This document shows, in pieces, positions 13,091-26,459 of a stretch of DNA of 64,000 bases. The translations under genes and the position numbers were made by a program. The notes below the pieces were generated by a model, which had not been told where the DNA came from, made no database searches, and saw only the letters and a program-made list of their open reading frames with translations. The stretch spans positions 62,001-126,000 of the forward strand of contig WUJK01000010.1 of assembly GCA_011317545.1 (NCBI GenBank), written 5' to 3'. Position 1 is the first letter of the stretch. Every line of letters begins with the position of its first letter. This DNA comes from Coniella vitis. Lineage: Eukaryota > Ascomycota > Sordariomycetes > Diaporthales > Schizoparmaceae.

Positions 13091-15890
13091 AGCTATAATA
13101 CTAGCCCTAATAGTATTAGCGCCCGGCTATTACTATTATTATTATTATTATTAGTATTAATACCGCCTATACGTAGGAATACGCCCCTAGCGCTATAAGC
13201 CTACTATAGTTATTTCCCGGCCTAATTACCCCTACCTTAAGTACTCCTACCGACCGCTATATTATATTACGCGCCCTTAATAATATTATAAGCTAGGTAA
13301 TCGACCGTATATAGTTTAATATACTTTAGCCTTAGATAGCTTATAATACGGCTATAAACTACCCTAATAGCTAATAGAATAAGATCCTAATTAGACCTAC
13401 CTTCCTATAGAGTAATAGATTATATTATACCTACTATATATATAATAATAAGGGTATTATTTATAAAGAGTCTTTATAGATTACTTTTAAAAAGGTAGAT
13501 TATACCTAATAGTCTATAAGAACCCTTTATAAGTATACTTTACGGAAAGGGGTATTAGGGGGCCCGGTTAGGCCCTCCGATTAATCCTATTATCTCCGCT
13601 TAGCTACTATATAATATACCTAGTATTAAAGCGAAAGCTTATTAGAATAGCCTATTCTATAATAGCGGCTTATCCCTAGCCGGCTAAACCGATAATAATA
13701 CGCTTCGAAATTACTATAACCGGTCTTTATAATAATAAAGAGAGCTAGCTATTAATAATATAGCGAAAAGGCCGGCTATATTATAATACGAAAACCTAGC
13801 CCCTAAGCGTTATACTAATTAAATAAGATTACTTATTAATATATTTATTACGCCTTTTTAAAGCTCCTAATCCCCTCTCGATATAGGGTCCGTATACCCG
13901 AGGTAATAGGGCTTACTACCCGCCTTATTAAGGAGAGTATTATACCCCTTTTCGTAAGGGTATCTATAAGCTTATTCCTAGCTATACCTATATAACTAAG
14001 GCTTTAGAGTATAGTTATTAATCGTTCCTTTATAAAATACTGCTTATAAAGGGCTTAAAAGTCTCGGAAGGCCTATTATAAGGTAATAGGTATATTACCC
14101 TATAATCCCTAGATAACTAAGGTATTATTTATATAGATAAATACCGCTAAGAGTACCGTTTCTAGCGCTAGCTATAATCCTATAAGCGCTCTAACCGCTT
14201 CGGCGTTAAAAACGTATAAATACCTATAGAATACCCTAGTAGTAATAATAACGAATACCCTATCCCTTATTATAATATACCTATAGCTTACCCTTTATAT
14301 AAGTCCCTTTTATACCTTAGAGCCGTCCGTATATATTATTATAACGTCCGGTAGTAGGGTTATATACTATATATTATAACGTATAGCTATTTCCTCTTTA
14401 GGGTAATTAATATTAGGGTTTAATATAATATAATCCGGATATCGGGGGGTTAATAAGGCCGGTCTAAATATTATAGGAAAGCTATATATAGCGTTTATAA
14501 GGCGCGTATTAAATACCTTAAGGTTATATCCTATAGGGGTATATATCCGCTTATAAAAGGGGTACCCTATATCTAATAGTATATATTATAGCCCGGCCCG
14601 GTATACCGCCGCTCCTAGTATAAGCCTAGCTATAGGGAGGCCTACTTTATAAAGGGCTACTACTATATATACTATCCTCTACGCCGGTAATACCCTTTTA
14701 ACGCCCTTTACTAATAGTTAATCCGCCTTCTTAAGCTATACTATAGGCGTATAGCCCGGTTGGAACTAAGCGTCCGCTATATATATAAGTATCGGAATAA
14801 GTATTACTACTACCGCCTTACGGAGGGATACTATAAAGGGGCTATATTATACCTTCCTAAAGCTTTTAAGGTAGGCTATAACCTTCGCTATCTTATAAAC
14901 CCTTTCCTTTATATACCTCCTATCCGTAAAACGCCTATTAAACTAGAATCCTAATTAACGGAAGCTAGCTACCTTAGAATAAAAGGGTATACTAATAATA
15001 GGCTTTATACGCCTACCGCCTATTATAATAGCCAGCTATACCGCCTCCCTATACTTTAAGAAATAGAAAACTTCTATCTTCTCTACTATAAATTATATTA
15101 TATTCCTCGAAGCTTAATCGTTAACCTCTATTATATCCGTTTCTAATAATATTATATTTTCCTCTATATTATTAGATATATAAAGGAAGAGAATATTATC
15201 CGTATAATAGAAATACCTTTCGTTACCCTATAAAATAAGTTTAGAGAAGTAGATTATATATAATACCGGCGAGAAAAGCGAGCCCTAGGGTATATTATAT
15301 CTTACTAAGGAGAAACCCGTTATCAACCTATTTAAGCGGACCTATATTAGCTATATTATTAGGAAGGAGGCTATTAGATTTAATAAAGGGAATAGGAAAC
15401 TAAGGATTTATAGCTATATAATTAGTTTATTAGGGAGGACGGTATTAAACGCCCCTTATATATCCCTAATTATTATTATAATAACCTACCTTTAGGAGAG
15501 TACTAGCTCGACGTTATATATAAATATTATTATAAGGTCTATTATAAAGCGTTTTAGTAGCGCCTTATAATACTATAGGTTAAGGACCCCTTTTATAAGT
15601 AGGATCTAGGAGAGCTTATATACGATTAGCCTTTCGAGCCCCTTAGAAAAGGTAGAGAGGAGAGTAATAGGTTTATATAACCTAGGGTTATTTATATCCC
15701 TTTTACCTAGCTTAGAGTATATCGATACTTTAGTATATTATTAGGGTAGAGGAAAATAGCTTATAATAAGGTAGCGGTTATAGAGTTAAACTAATAGGGG
15801 GCTAATATTATCCTAGTATTCCTTTAGTAGGGATATTAAGGTATTATCTACCCCGGGAGAAGTAGACTTAACTCGGATAATATATTCCTC
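12150..15890. repeat. Right arm of very long inverted repeat
   Basis: Reverse-complement partner of 6,990-10,750 (see that entry for matched landmarks). It contains the end of the unknown plus-strand ORF and then the RNase H and reverse transcriptase parts of LINE copy 2 on the minus strand. Confidence 0.88.
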
Positions 15891-18800
15891 TACCTCCTTT
15901 AGTATAGCTATATACCCCTATTAGAAACGGGCTTTAAAGGCGTCCTAGCCTTCGAACGGGTCCCTAACTAGGTTATTATCCCTAGAAAACCGCTATAGAA
16001 TCTCCTCCTATAATAAGCTCGCTTTCTTAATAGGGTCCTTATATAATATACTATCCCTTATATATAGCGGGGGAGCCTATAATAATATAGCTAGCTTATA
16101 CTACCCCGTTATCCCGAAGATATCCGTATCCGAAGCCGCTATATCGATCCTACCCTATTAGAAGGCTTACTAATATATTCGAATAATCCCTTTAAAGGTA
16201 TTCCTAGCTATCTAGAACTCCCTTAAATAAATCTAATAATTATATCGGGCCCTAATATACGCCCGGTATACCCCCTTTACCCTATTATCTTATTAAAGGG
16301 CTTAGGAATAGGGTTATAGCTATTACCTTATTATTTTTAAGGCTCTACCCTAGAGGTAGTTTAAGCGGGTTATTTAATTATTTAGAAAAGCCGGGCTCTT
16401 TACTTATAAGAGGGGTAGTATATCTATTAGCCCTATTTCTAAAAGGCCCTTAAAGACCGGGAGGGATTATAAGTTTACCTATAGCTATATTAGCTATTCC
16501 TAAAGGAGCAGAGGATTATCGCCGATAATTATAATAAGGGTTTTATAATTAGACCCGGTATATAGGTTAGGAGTAACCTTTATAGCTATATTTAGAATAT
16601 TAGAGAAAACTAAGTTAAAAACCCCTCCCCGGATATATATAAGTATACCCGGGGTATTTATAAAGAATATATCCCTAAATAGTATCTAATCTTTAACCCG
16701 GTTATTACCCCTTTCGTTAAGCTTACCCGGCTTATAAGGAGTATAGATTATATTAAAATTACCCCTTATTACTTATCTCCGTATAGGTAAACTATTTAAT
16801 ATATAATCGAGTATTATATCCTCCTTAAATACCCGGTAAATATTAACTAAAAGGACCCCTAATACTTTTAGCTAGAGTCCGTTCCTAATAATAAGGGGCT
16901 ATTATTATTTTATATATAGCCTATAACCCCGTCGGATATATATTAGGACCTAGGGCTTATTACCGAGTAATTCCTACCGCTTTTCCTTATAATAAGCTAT
17001 TAGATCCCCTCCCTAATTATCTACCGGCGAGAAAAGCTCGAAGGTAGGATACCTCTAAGTTCTTATATTATATATTATATATAGCTCCTAAACCTATATA
17101 ATATCTACCCCCTATTTAGTATAGAGTACTAGTAATATAATATAGGTAGTCTATTTCTTCCCTATATTCGCTTAAGCGATTATAAGAGAAGCCCCCTAGT
17201 TATCGGAAGGGTATATCCTATTTATAAGTAAAGGGAGTAATAGTATTTAAGCCTTCCTAAGAGCTAAGGATTATAACCGTATTATCGTTATCCTTAATTA
17301 TATCCGCCGGTAGTATAAGCTCTCTTTCTATAATAGGGCTAAGATCCTCCGGAGGTAATAAGCTAACCGGGTTAAGCTATAAACGCTATTATAAGCCGGT
17401 TAGCGGTATATAATCGTAGATATTACTATAAGGCTGCTTCCGAAAGGGGCCTTTAGTAGCTAGCTACTCTTTAAGCTTAGTAGGGGGTTAAGGCTCCTAT
17501 TAACTATTAGTAATATCTATAGCTATATTTATATTATTATAACGGGCTTTTCCTATATTCCTAATCCTTTTAAGCTTAGAGATAGATAGGTAATAAAGCT
17601 ACTTATTAATTATTATAAGGGCGGTAGTATATTTAGGGTAACTAGAGTAGATCGGCCTATAATAATTAATATACCTAGGGGGAAGTATATAAACCTCCCC
17701 TTCCTAAATATACTAGGCGTTAGAATAGGTTAGATATTACCTACCCCTTATATAATACTTAGTTAAGTAATAGCTAAGATAGCCGTTTATATAAAAGGAG
17801 AGCCTCTCCGTTTTCTATATTAGCCGGGTATAGGGTAGGTTAAAAACCTAGAAGGGTTATACTTTATATAAAAAGGATATTAGCTAAATAATAATACCTA
17901 TAATAGGGTTATATCCGTTTATAGAAAGCCTATAGGAAATAAGCTTAACTCCCGTTTATATTATAGCCTCCTCCTATATATACTCCTTAGGAGAAACCCT
18001 TTATTAGGTAAAGGGGTTATAAAGCTCTCTTAAAACCCTAGTCGCTATATAGATAATCTAGGTCTACGGTATAGTTACCGAGGATATTTATATTAGTTCT
18101 AATAGCTTATCCTTTAAAGGGTTAACGAGAAGCTTATCCCGGACCTCCTTATTAGTAAAGTATAGAGCTTAGCCGGTAAGGGTCTTAATAATTACCGCTA
18201 TATTAGTTATAGGGATCTAAAGCCGAATATAAATACCTAGCTTTAATCCCTAAAGGGGTAAGCTTATAAGCGTATTATAAGGGGTAGCCCTAAGGAGGAT
18301 CCTTATATCCTATCCCTATTACCGGCTATATTAAGGGCTAGTTTTTCGAGTATAGTAAGCTAGCTCCGCCGGAAGCCTAATAGCTATACTTATAATAATA
18401 GCCTAGCTTCGACCTTATTAAGGGTATTAAGCGAATAGAGGTAGCTATTAGGGGTAGAGTATTACCTATAGAATAGTAATAGGAGGAATCGGGTATATTA
18501 AAGCTAGCTAGCTAATAACCGGGTTTAATAAAAATTTTTAAGCTTACGCTTAATTATAGTTAGGAGCTAGGAGTATACCCTTTCTATATAAAGACGCTCC
18601 TTACTCTATAAAAGGCCTTTAAAGGAGTTAACTAGTTTTCTTAAAGTCTTATTTATAGCTAATAAGACTATCTCCCGAGCTATAAATATATAGCGTATAC
18701 CTATAAGGAGGGTCCCAATCGTATTAAAAGTAAGGGGGTTATCTTATCGAGTAATAATATCCTCCTATAATTATAATACGGTATTATAGTACCTTTTCTA

Positions 18801-19023
18801 CTATATAGGGGAGTAAATCGAATCCGTAATAGAATTAATATCCGTCCTAGGTATTAATCCCTTAGGCGGCGGCGAGCTGCCCTATATCGTATCTATAGGT
18901 AGGGCCTCCTATAAGGCTATCCCGCGACTATATTTACCTATATATAAATAGGTTAGATATTAGTAAATTATTAGTAAAACCGTATATACCCTTAATAAAA
19001 GCAGGCGTATATAAGAAAAGTAT
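13440..19023 (-). mobile_element. RIP-dead Tad1-like LINE, longest contiguous copy (copy 2)
   Basis: The minus strand carries the same RNase H (about 14,000-14,360) and reverse transcriptase (about 15,000-15,900, YTDN site near 15,195-15,215) as copy 1. It then continues upstream through about 3.1 kb that matches copy 3 in the same order, to a shared 5' end near 19,023 (motif ending AAGTATCGGGAAGGATAT on the plus strand). The total of about 5.6 kb agrees with Tad1-like elements, which carry ORF1 and an endonuclease before the reverse transcriptase; I did not individually confirm those two domains. The exact 3' end is uncertain because homology between the palindrome arms runs past it. Confidence 0.85.
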
Positions 19024-19189
19024 CGGGAAGGATATCCGCCGCGTATATAAGTATCGGAATAAGTATTACCGCTACCGCCTTACGGAGGGATACTATAGGG
19101 GGGCTATATTATACCTTCCTAAGGCTCTTAAGGTAGGTTATAACCTTCGCCGTCTTATAAACCCTTTCCTTAATATACCTCTTACCTAT

Positions 19190-19194
19190 AAGAT
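19190..19194. repeat. Target-site duplication of element B, left (AAGAT)
   Basis: AAGAT immediately precedes the left LTR and is repeated directly after the right LTR. Five bases is the usual duplication for Ty3/gypsy integrases. It marks the insertion point inside LINE copy 3. Confidence 0.9.
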
Positions 19195-19533
19195 TATAAA
19201 CGGGCATCGAGAGAGCGTTCGCAGTTTCGATCCCAATTTCTATTATTAACTAACTTAAGGAGAGAAGTAAGAATAGTATCTATATAGCGGCGCGAGAGCT
19301 GCTCTTAAGTAGCTTTTACGTTTAGGATCCACCCGTAGATAGAGTTTTCTATAGGTCTACCGTCGATACGGGTCCTTTTATCGATAGTCTTTTATACGGC
19401 TTATAAGCTGCTCGGGAGACGCTCTTATTTAGCGCTTATATAATACTAGTTTCTAGACGAAAAGGGAATATACTAATTAAGGCTTTATGCCCTAGTATAC
19501 CGAAGCCGTATATTTACCCGTAGGCCTATAATA
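19195..19533 (-). repeat. 3' LTR of element B (339 bp)
   Basis: Full-length match to 26,116-26,454. Differences are nearly all RIP-type (for example CCTAGTATACCG against CCTGGTGTGCCG). It lies directly after the polypurine tract in element orientation. Confidence 0.95.
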
Positions 19534-19547
19534 TTACCCCCCCGCTT
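19534..19547 (-). other. Polypurine tract of element B
   Basis: On the minus strand the 14 bases before the 3' LTR read AAGCGGGGGGGTAA. This is the expected position and composition for the plus-strand primer of an LTR retrotransposon, and it fixes the element's orientation. Confidence 0.85.
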
Positions 19548-19999
19548 AGGCCGAACGCCCTCCTATAGAGCTATATATAGTATAATAGCTACCTAAAAAG
19601 TATAACGATATAACGCCGCTACGCCCGCCTACCCTATTAAAGGAGCCTTATCTTTATACCTAGCGAGTATAAAAGGAGTCTTATATCCGCGGAGCTCCCT
19701 TTAACCTAGCTCTCGGCGAATCTATAAGTTCTACCGCTTATTATTCGTTAATAGAATAATAATAACGCCCTTAACTTAGTAGGCGGTTATAAACGCGATA
19801 TCTTTACTCTTAAAGCTTCTAAAAAGTATAAATACCCCCTTAACCCCTATTCTAGGGGTTATTCCTTCCTCTTAATTAAACTAAAGCCCTTATAAGTTAT
19901 ATAAAACTAACCCCTATAATAATAAGGTAAGTATTACGCCTTCCTTATTCGTCCTTTACTTATACTTAGCTCTGCTAGTAGTATAAACGTTGCTACTCG

Positions 20000-20965
20000 C
20001 TTTAAGTAAGCTAACGCAGCTCCTACCGCTATACCTACCGCCGCTACCCCTGCTATTACTATAGGCTCTATAGCTATTCCTATAGCGGTAATACCTATAG
20101 CTACGGCTATAACTACTCCTACTACGCCCGCTACTACTCCTACCGCCGCTATCCTTACCCCTACCGCCGCCTAGCTCGATAAGGCCGTTAATAAGCTTAT
20201 TTAGAGCGTTATCGCTACTAACCCGTAGCTCTAACCTCGTATTACCCTCCCTAAGGGTATTAGGGACGAGTAGTACCTACCCTATATTATAAGGGCTTCT
20301 AAGAACCCCCTCTCCCTCTACTTATACGATATTAGTAAATAACGCTTCCCCTGCTTCTTCGTAGTTCGCTAACTACTATAGCCGGCGCCTATTATTTCCC
20401 CTATAGGACGAATAAGAAGGGTAAGAATTCCGGCTACTCTTATACCCCCCTTTATTAAACCGACGAGATATATATTACTATTATTACTATAGTTAACTAT
20501 TCCCTCGCCTATAATACTTCCGACCCTAGTATATATTACTCCTTCCCTACTCGCGCCTTCCTATACTTATATACTCTAGGTACTCTCCGCCACTAGGCCC
20601 TTGCCGCTCTCGCCGCGCGCTATACCTACGATTACCTACCTAAGTTAGGTAAGACTTAGGCTAGCTATAACGAGGTCCGGTTATTAAATAATAAGCGTAT
20701 CCGTAGCGTATATACCTATTACTCCTTCCCTATTCGTATCCTATTAACTTTATACTAGCGCTATAGCTATAAGCTTATATACTACTAGGCGGTAGCGCTA
20801 GAGGATATTACCGATCTGCTAGTGAAGCTTATAAAGGGGGGTAGTAAGGGTAAGGGCTTAGTTAGTACTAAAACGAAGCGCGGTATTAATAACGACCCTT
20901 ATTCTAGTAAAACTAAGGAGAGTAATTCTAGTAGTAAGGAGGAGGTAAGCGAGGATAAGTAGGTA
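20000..20965 (+). pseudogene. Extra antisense ORF in the 3' part of element B
   Basis: Between the chromodomain and the 3' LTR, the strand opposite to gag-pol carries a coding-like frame broken by RIP-type stops and at least one apparent frame change near 20,400. It begins Ala/Pro/Thr-rich (20,000-20,170) and continues with an ordered stretch (for example YNTSDPSIYYSFPTRAF near 20,510-20,560). It ends in a Lys/Ser/Glu-rich tail near 20,840-20,960. I do not recognise it. It could be an accessory retrotransposon ORF, a captured host gene, or a separate insertion. Confidence 0.5.
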
Positions 20966-23900
20966 GCTGCGTTAGCGCGCGTTTCGCGTATAGTTTTCTT
21001 TTTATCTATAGTACTTAATTTCCCCGCTCTTCTTTTCTATAACTTTAGGCTATCGTAACTTATAGCGCTACTATAGCGTTATTCGAACTCCTTAAGAATA
21101 ACTATATCTTTAAATTCGGATAACGGCTGCTAGTCTAGCTAATCCTATCCGACCTATTTAACTAGGACTTTACGTTATAGCGTTTCGTCTGTTTTTATAT
21201 AGCCTTTATGCGGCTTATTATATGCTTTAATAATACTTTCTACTTAATACTCGGGTTCCTTTCCCTTTTTAACTATAATAGGGTTAGGCCGGTATTCCCT
21301 TTATACTTATAACGGGAGCGGGTCTTATATAGCTCGAATTAGGAGATCTATATAGAAACAAGGGTAAATACCCGGCGGGATATTTAATTCTACTATATAA
21401 GGGCTAACGATATACGTTACAGTATATTTATCGTATAGCTAGGCTAACTTCTTTAAAGGGCGGTCGGTAGTAATATTTCGCAGGGAGAGCTAAACCTTAT
21501 CGCCCTTAATAAGCTGCTCTATAACTACTCGTAACTTATTCGCAGATTCTTCTATTTATTGCTATACGACTACTATTACGGCTTAAGCGAAAGTAGTTAT
21601 ATCTTTAAGCCGTTAGACGAAATTCTCGGCCTAAACTCTAAGCGCTCGCGCTAATAATATACTACGCTCTACCTATTCGATTAGATCTATATAATAGCCG
21701 TATAGGATAAAAAATAGGCTAAGGCTAATTATATTAGTATCCCTATTATTAATAGCTAGTTAAGCGCCGGGTAGGAGTATCGGCTAATCCAATTATATAT
21801 ATATAACGAACGCTCGGAGGTAGTTTATAACCTCTTAGTTTGCCCTTTCTATAGCTCTATCCGTCTATAGGTGGAAAGCAGTACTTAAGCGCTGCTCTAT
21901 CTTTATAAGCTTGTATAATCGGCGTTAGAACCCTCCTACCTAGTTCGAGCCTCGGTTGCTAACTATTACCTTAGGGAAATTATAGAACCGCTAGTAATAG
22001 TATAAGAACCGCTCTATATATACTTCCGCGCTTATACTATATATAGCTTCGAGTATAATAGCTTTCGTTAATCGGTCCGTAATTACTATTAAGTAAGCCT
22101 CTCTTATATCGTCCTTATAGGGGAGGTCGATTATAAAGTCTACGGATAACTCGCTTTATACCCGCTTAGGTACTAATAGGGGCTTAAGAAGGCCCTTCCT
22201 TTAATACCTTTATACCGTCTTACGTCTATAAACGTCGCAATTTCGTATAAACCGCCGAATACTATAGTATATACCTAGCTAGAAGTAGCCCCTCGTTATT
22301 ATCGTAATAGTAATATCCCTTCCTAGGTAGCTAAATAGGGTGGAATCGTAGATACTCTATATTAGTTTAATATATAGGGGTTCCTAATCGGGTAACTAGA
22401 GCTATTCGTAGAACCTAAGCAATCCTTTCTTATCGATCGAATACTCCGCTATAAATACCTTAATAGGCTTACCTTTAGATATCTATAGGTAAGGGGGAAA
22501 AGAGCGTTTACCCCTACGGACTATACCTATAAGCTAGGAGTATACCTTATTACGCGAGGTAGTATCGTCCTATAGGCGCTAGAGCTCCTTTTACGTAAAA
22601 ACCTCGTTACCTATTAGTAGTAGCTCGTTATATACTATAATTTAGCTTATCTCTATCGATAGTAAAAGCTGGATTTATCTACCGGCGAGGTATTCGTTAG
22701 ATATATCGCGTAGTATATCCTACTCCCTCCTTGAGAGGGCGTTTAGATGCTTGCTAGCTACTCCTACGTAGTAGACTAAATAGTATCGAAAACGAGCTAT
22801 CGTCTCGGACTAGCGGACCTACTTCTCGGTAAGACGCTATAATATTATAAAATATTCGAGGTTCTTATAGTCCGAGTAAATCGTAAATAATAGTATAATA
22901 CCCCTAAGCTCCGTATCCTATACTCTTAAGTAATTAATAACGGCTAGTAGTTCCTTATTATAGATCTTATAGTTATATTCTACGGGGCTTAGGCGGCGCG
23001 AGTAGTATACTACCGGGCGGAGGATACTATACTTATCCCTCTAAGAGAGGTAGCCGCCTAACGAATAGCTAGAATAGTCCGCCTTTAGTATTATCTCCTT
23101 ATCCGGATCCTATTAAGCGAATACGGGCTTACTAATAAAGAGACGCTTTAGCTACTCGAATATAGCTTCTTCCTACTCCTTAAACCTAAATAGACCCCCT
23201 TCTTAGTTAAGGCTAGGAGGGGCCCTATAACTTCGGAATAATTAGCGATAAACTAACGATAGAAGTTTACGAATCTTAGGAAGCTATAGACTCCCTTAAC
23301 CGTCTTCGGAGCCTCCTAATCGTATATAGTATATACCTTCTCGGGGTCTATACGAATCCCTACCCCCGCTTCGATAATAAAGCCTAGGTATTTCGTCTCG
23401 GTTACACCGAATTCGTACTTAGCGATATCCAGATTTAGACCTATTGCTTTAAGAGCGCGTAATACTAGCTTTACCTTTACTCGGTAGTCTTTAGCCGTAC
23501 TATCGGTATATACTAGAATATTATCGATATAAGCTAAATAGAAGATATCTAGGTAGGGGCGTAGAGCGTTATTAATATAGCGCTAGAACGTTACGGGAGC
23601 GCCTATAAGTCCGAACGGGGTTACTAACTACTCGAAGAGGCTGTACCTTATACGAAAGGCGGTCTTCTACTTATCTCCTTCCTTAATATAAAGCTTATAA
23701 AACGCTATTCGTATATCGAGCTTAGTAAAATATTTAGCGTTTATAATATTAAATAGGGTTTCTTTAATAAGGGGGAATAGGTAGCGGTCGGCTTCCGAAA
23801 TAGCGTTAAGCGTATAGTAATCTATATAAAAACGGAGGCCGCCCCCTAGTTTCTTAATAAAGATTATAGGAGCTCCTACTAAGGAGCTATTAGTTCTAAT

Positions 23901-26115
23901 ATAATCTATATCGAGCAGCTCGGTAAGAGTCTTCCTTAGTACGATAAGTTCTTCTCTAGATATCCCGTATAACGGGCCCTATAAGGCGTTTATAGTAAAC
24001 CTATCCGCCTTCTTATATAGCCGAATCTCGTAGTCTACTCCCTCTCTATACGGCGGTAGCGCGGAAGCTATATCCTTATTAAAGAGGTTCCGGAACTTAT
24101 AATACTCTAAGGGGAGTTTCTCGTTAACCGAGGATTCTACTTTCGGTAATAGGGCCTTAGTAATATCGGCTATTATAATACTAAAAAACGCTACCTAAGC
24201 GGTGCTTAAGCGTTTTACGCGCCGAACTTCGCTCTAGATAGTAAGGGTATTAATAAACGTATAGTTAAAGTTCTTAGGGCCGTATCCTTGCTCCTAAACC
24301 TCTAATCCTTCTACTCGTCCGATACTTAAGCGGTACTTATAAGCTATATATATTACCCTCTCTCTTTCTACCTAAGGCTTTCCTAAAACGAGGTTATACT
24401 AAAGGCGGGGGATTATATAGGCCTAAATATAATATAAATACCCGTTTAAGTCTATATTAAGGTAGGTTATATAGCGGATAATAGGCTATTTATACGATAT
24501 TCTCTCCTTTAACGATTAATAGAGGGTCTTAGGCGGGATAGATATATACGGAAGTCTTAACTTATATATAAGCGTCTCGCTTATAGCAGAATAGCAGTTA
24601 TAGCTAGAATTAATAAGTACTAGGATAAATAGAGTTAAATTATAGAATAGGTTTATTATAAAATAGTTCCTATTTATCTAACGCTTTACTTCTTATAGGC
24701 TAAAATCGAGACCTATAAGCTCTTATATACGACTTTATATAGGAGTAGCTAGTTTTCCTCCTATTCCTCGGTAGTATCGTTAAGGTTAATAAGGTTAGTA
24801 TCGGCGATATTAATATCCGTCTCCCGTATAGCTCCTAAGCTAATAGGCGGGCGTACGGGTAGGAAGGGGTAACGAGCGATTCTATAGTTCGAACGTCCGT
24901 ACCTATAATAGAGTCCCTGCTCTTTCCTACGCCTAATCTCCGCCTAATTAACCTACCTTACGCGCTACTTATTAGCCTATAAAGCGTTAATACTAGTTAT
25001 AGCCGTATCCCTATCGGGATCTATATAAGGGTTTTACGGTTTTTATCCGTTTCCTCCCGTTTACTAGGTTATCCTAAAGCGCTATACCGTAGCTCCGGAT
25101 AAGTAGCTTAAAGGCGAAGTATAGCTACCGTCTCGGATAATAATATAGCTTTCTAGCTTAGCCGAGATATAGAACGCTTTCTTTACCTAGTTATTATACG
25201 TCGACGGTATTTCTATACTAATAAGCTATATACGTAATACGCTATTAATAGCGCCCTCTAGGTATATTAACTTAGCTAAATCCGGCTACTTTATACCGCC
25301 GGAGTCTATTAGTAACTTCTCCTACTAGGAGAAGAAGTTAGGGAAGGATTAGCCTTTCTTCTAAGTAAAGCTCCTAAGCCTCTAAGAAGCAATAATAGTA
25401 TAGTTCTTATCGTAATATCGGTAGCAGAGCTATTATAGGAATAAGGAGGGTTTCTAGAGGCCGTACTCTCCTCCTACGATATAATAGCTCCTCGCTATAA
25501 CCTTTACGTCTCCCTCTAGGTACTTATAGATTTCTTAGAACTTATCTATATAATTCCCGATAAAGTAGGTATCTCGGACGAATTTATACCTTATAATACG
25601 CTCCTAAGCTGGGAATTAAGTATATATACCCTTAAAGTTCGCTAGCTAAGAAAGGGGCTTACGTTTAGGTACGACTATACTCTCTAGGGCCTCGTTTATA
25701 TCGATATCGGCGTCTTCTATATCTTAGGAGGTAGGGGTATAGGTATCTTCTAATTCGTTAGATGCCGGGTTAGGGTACTCGGCCGCTATATTACTAATAC
25801 TTACTAATAGCTCCTATAGTAGTAGGCTACGGGATTATTCGATTTATATAAGTCGTACTATAAGCGCTTCCAGGTTTCGTACGCTATCTTCGCGCTACTA
25901 TTATATTACTCCTTTAATAATATACCGCTACTCTTCTATTATTTAAGTAACTATCTATTATATAGTTATTATTATACTATTATTATCGTTATTCGTTTAG
26001 GTAGGGAGTTACCCGAATTACTCGTTATAGGGGTACGATATCCTAAGGCTACGCGCTAAATAAGCATATAAATACCGTTAGATATATAAGGTAGGTAGAA
26101 ATAAAGTTAGTTAAA

Positions 26116-26454
26116 TATAAACGGGTATCGAGAGAGCGTTCGTAGTTTCGATCCTAATTTCTATTATTAACTAACTTAAGGAGAGAAGTAAGAATAGTAT
26201 CTATATAGCGGCGCGAGAGCTGCTCTTAAGTAGCTCTTACGTTTAGGATCCACCCGTAGATAGAGTTTTCTATAGGTCCACCGTCGATACGGGTCCTCTT
26301 ATCGATGGTCTTTTATACGGCTCGTAAGCTGCTCGGGAGACGCTCTTGTTTAGCGCTTATATAATGCTAGTCTCCAGACGAGAAGGGAATATACTGACTA
26401 AGGCTTCGTGCCCTGGTGTGCCGAAGCCGTGTATTTACCCGTGGGCCTGTGATA
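26116..26454 (-). repeat. 5' LTR of element B (339 bp)
   Basis: Matches 19,195-19,533 over its full length. In element orientation it starts TATCACAGG and ends CGTTTATA, consistent with RIP-altered TGT...ACA ends. The terminal part at 26,320-26,454 keeps CA and TG dinucleotides (for example CCTGGTGTGCCG) that have been converted in the other LTR. Confidence 0.95.
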
Positions 26455-26459
26455 AAGAT
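26455..26459. repeat. Target-site duplication of element B, right (AAGAT)
   Basis: Identical AAGAT directly after the right LTR. The LINE sequence resumes immediately with ACCTATTAAACTAG, matching 14,933 onward in copy 2. Confidence 0.9.

Larger units (their letters stand above)
19195..26454 (-). mobile_element. Complete RIP-dead Ty3/gypsy chromovirus (element B)
   Basis: A 7,260-bp element with 339-bp LTRs flanked by the direct repeat AAGAT. Orientation is minus: the polypurine tract touches the left LTR, and all pol motifs read leftward. In order from the right are a gag CCHC knuckle with Cys changed to Tyr (about 24,880-24,935), a likely protease region, reverse transcriptase with YIDN (for YIDD) at 23,520-23,531, RNase H, integrase (a VDFI Asp and a SNRG motif within about 21,950-22,170), an integrase end with VDLL-like sequence (about 21,320-21,500), and a chromodomain-like tail at about 21,075-21,243. 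Stops at former Trp/Gln codons throughout make it inactive. About 1.5 kb between the chromodomain and the 3' LTR holds an extra plus-strand ORF. Confidence 0.93.

Noticed and set aside
14760..14954. 64-residue plus-strand frame
   Set aside because: Lies antisense to the reverse transcriptase/RNase H part of LINE copy 2 and is open only because RIP left few stops there.
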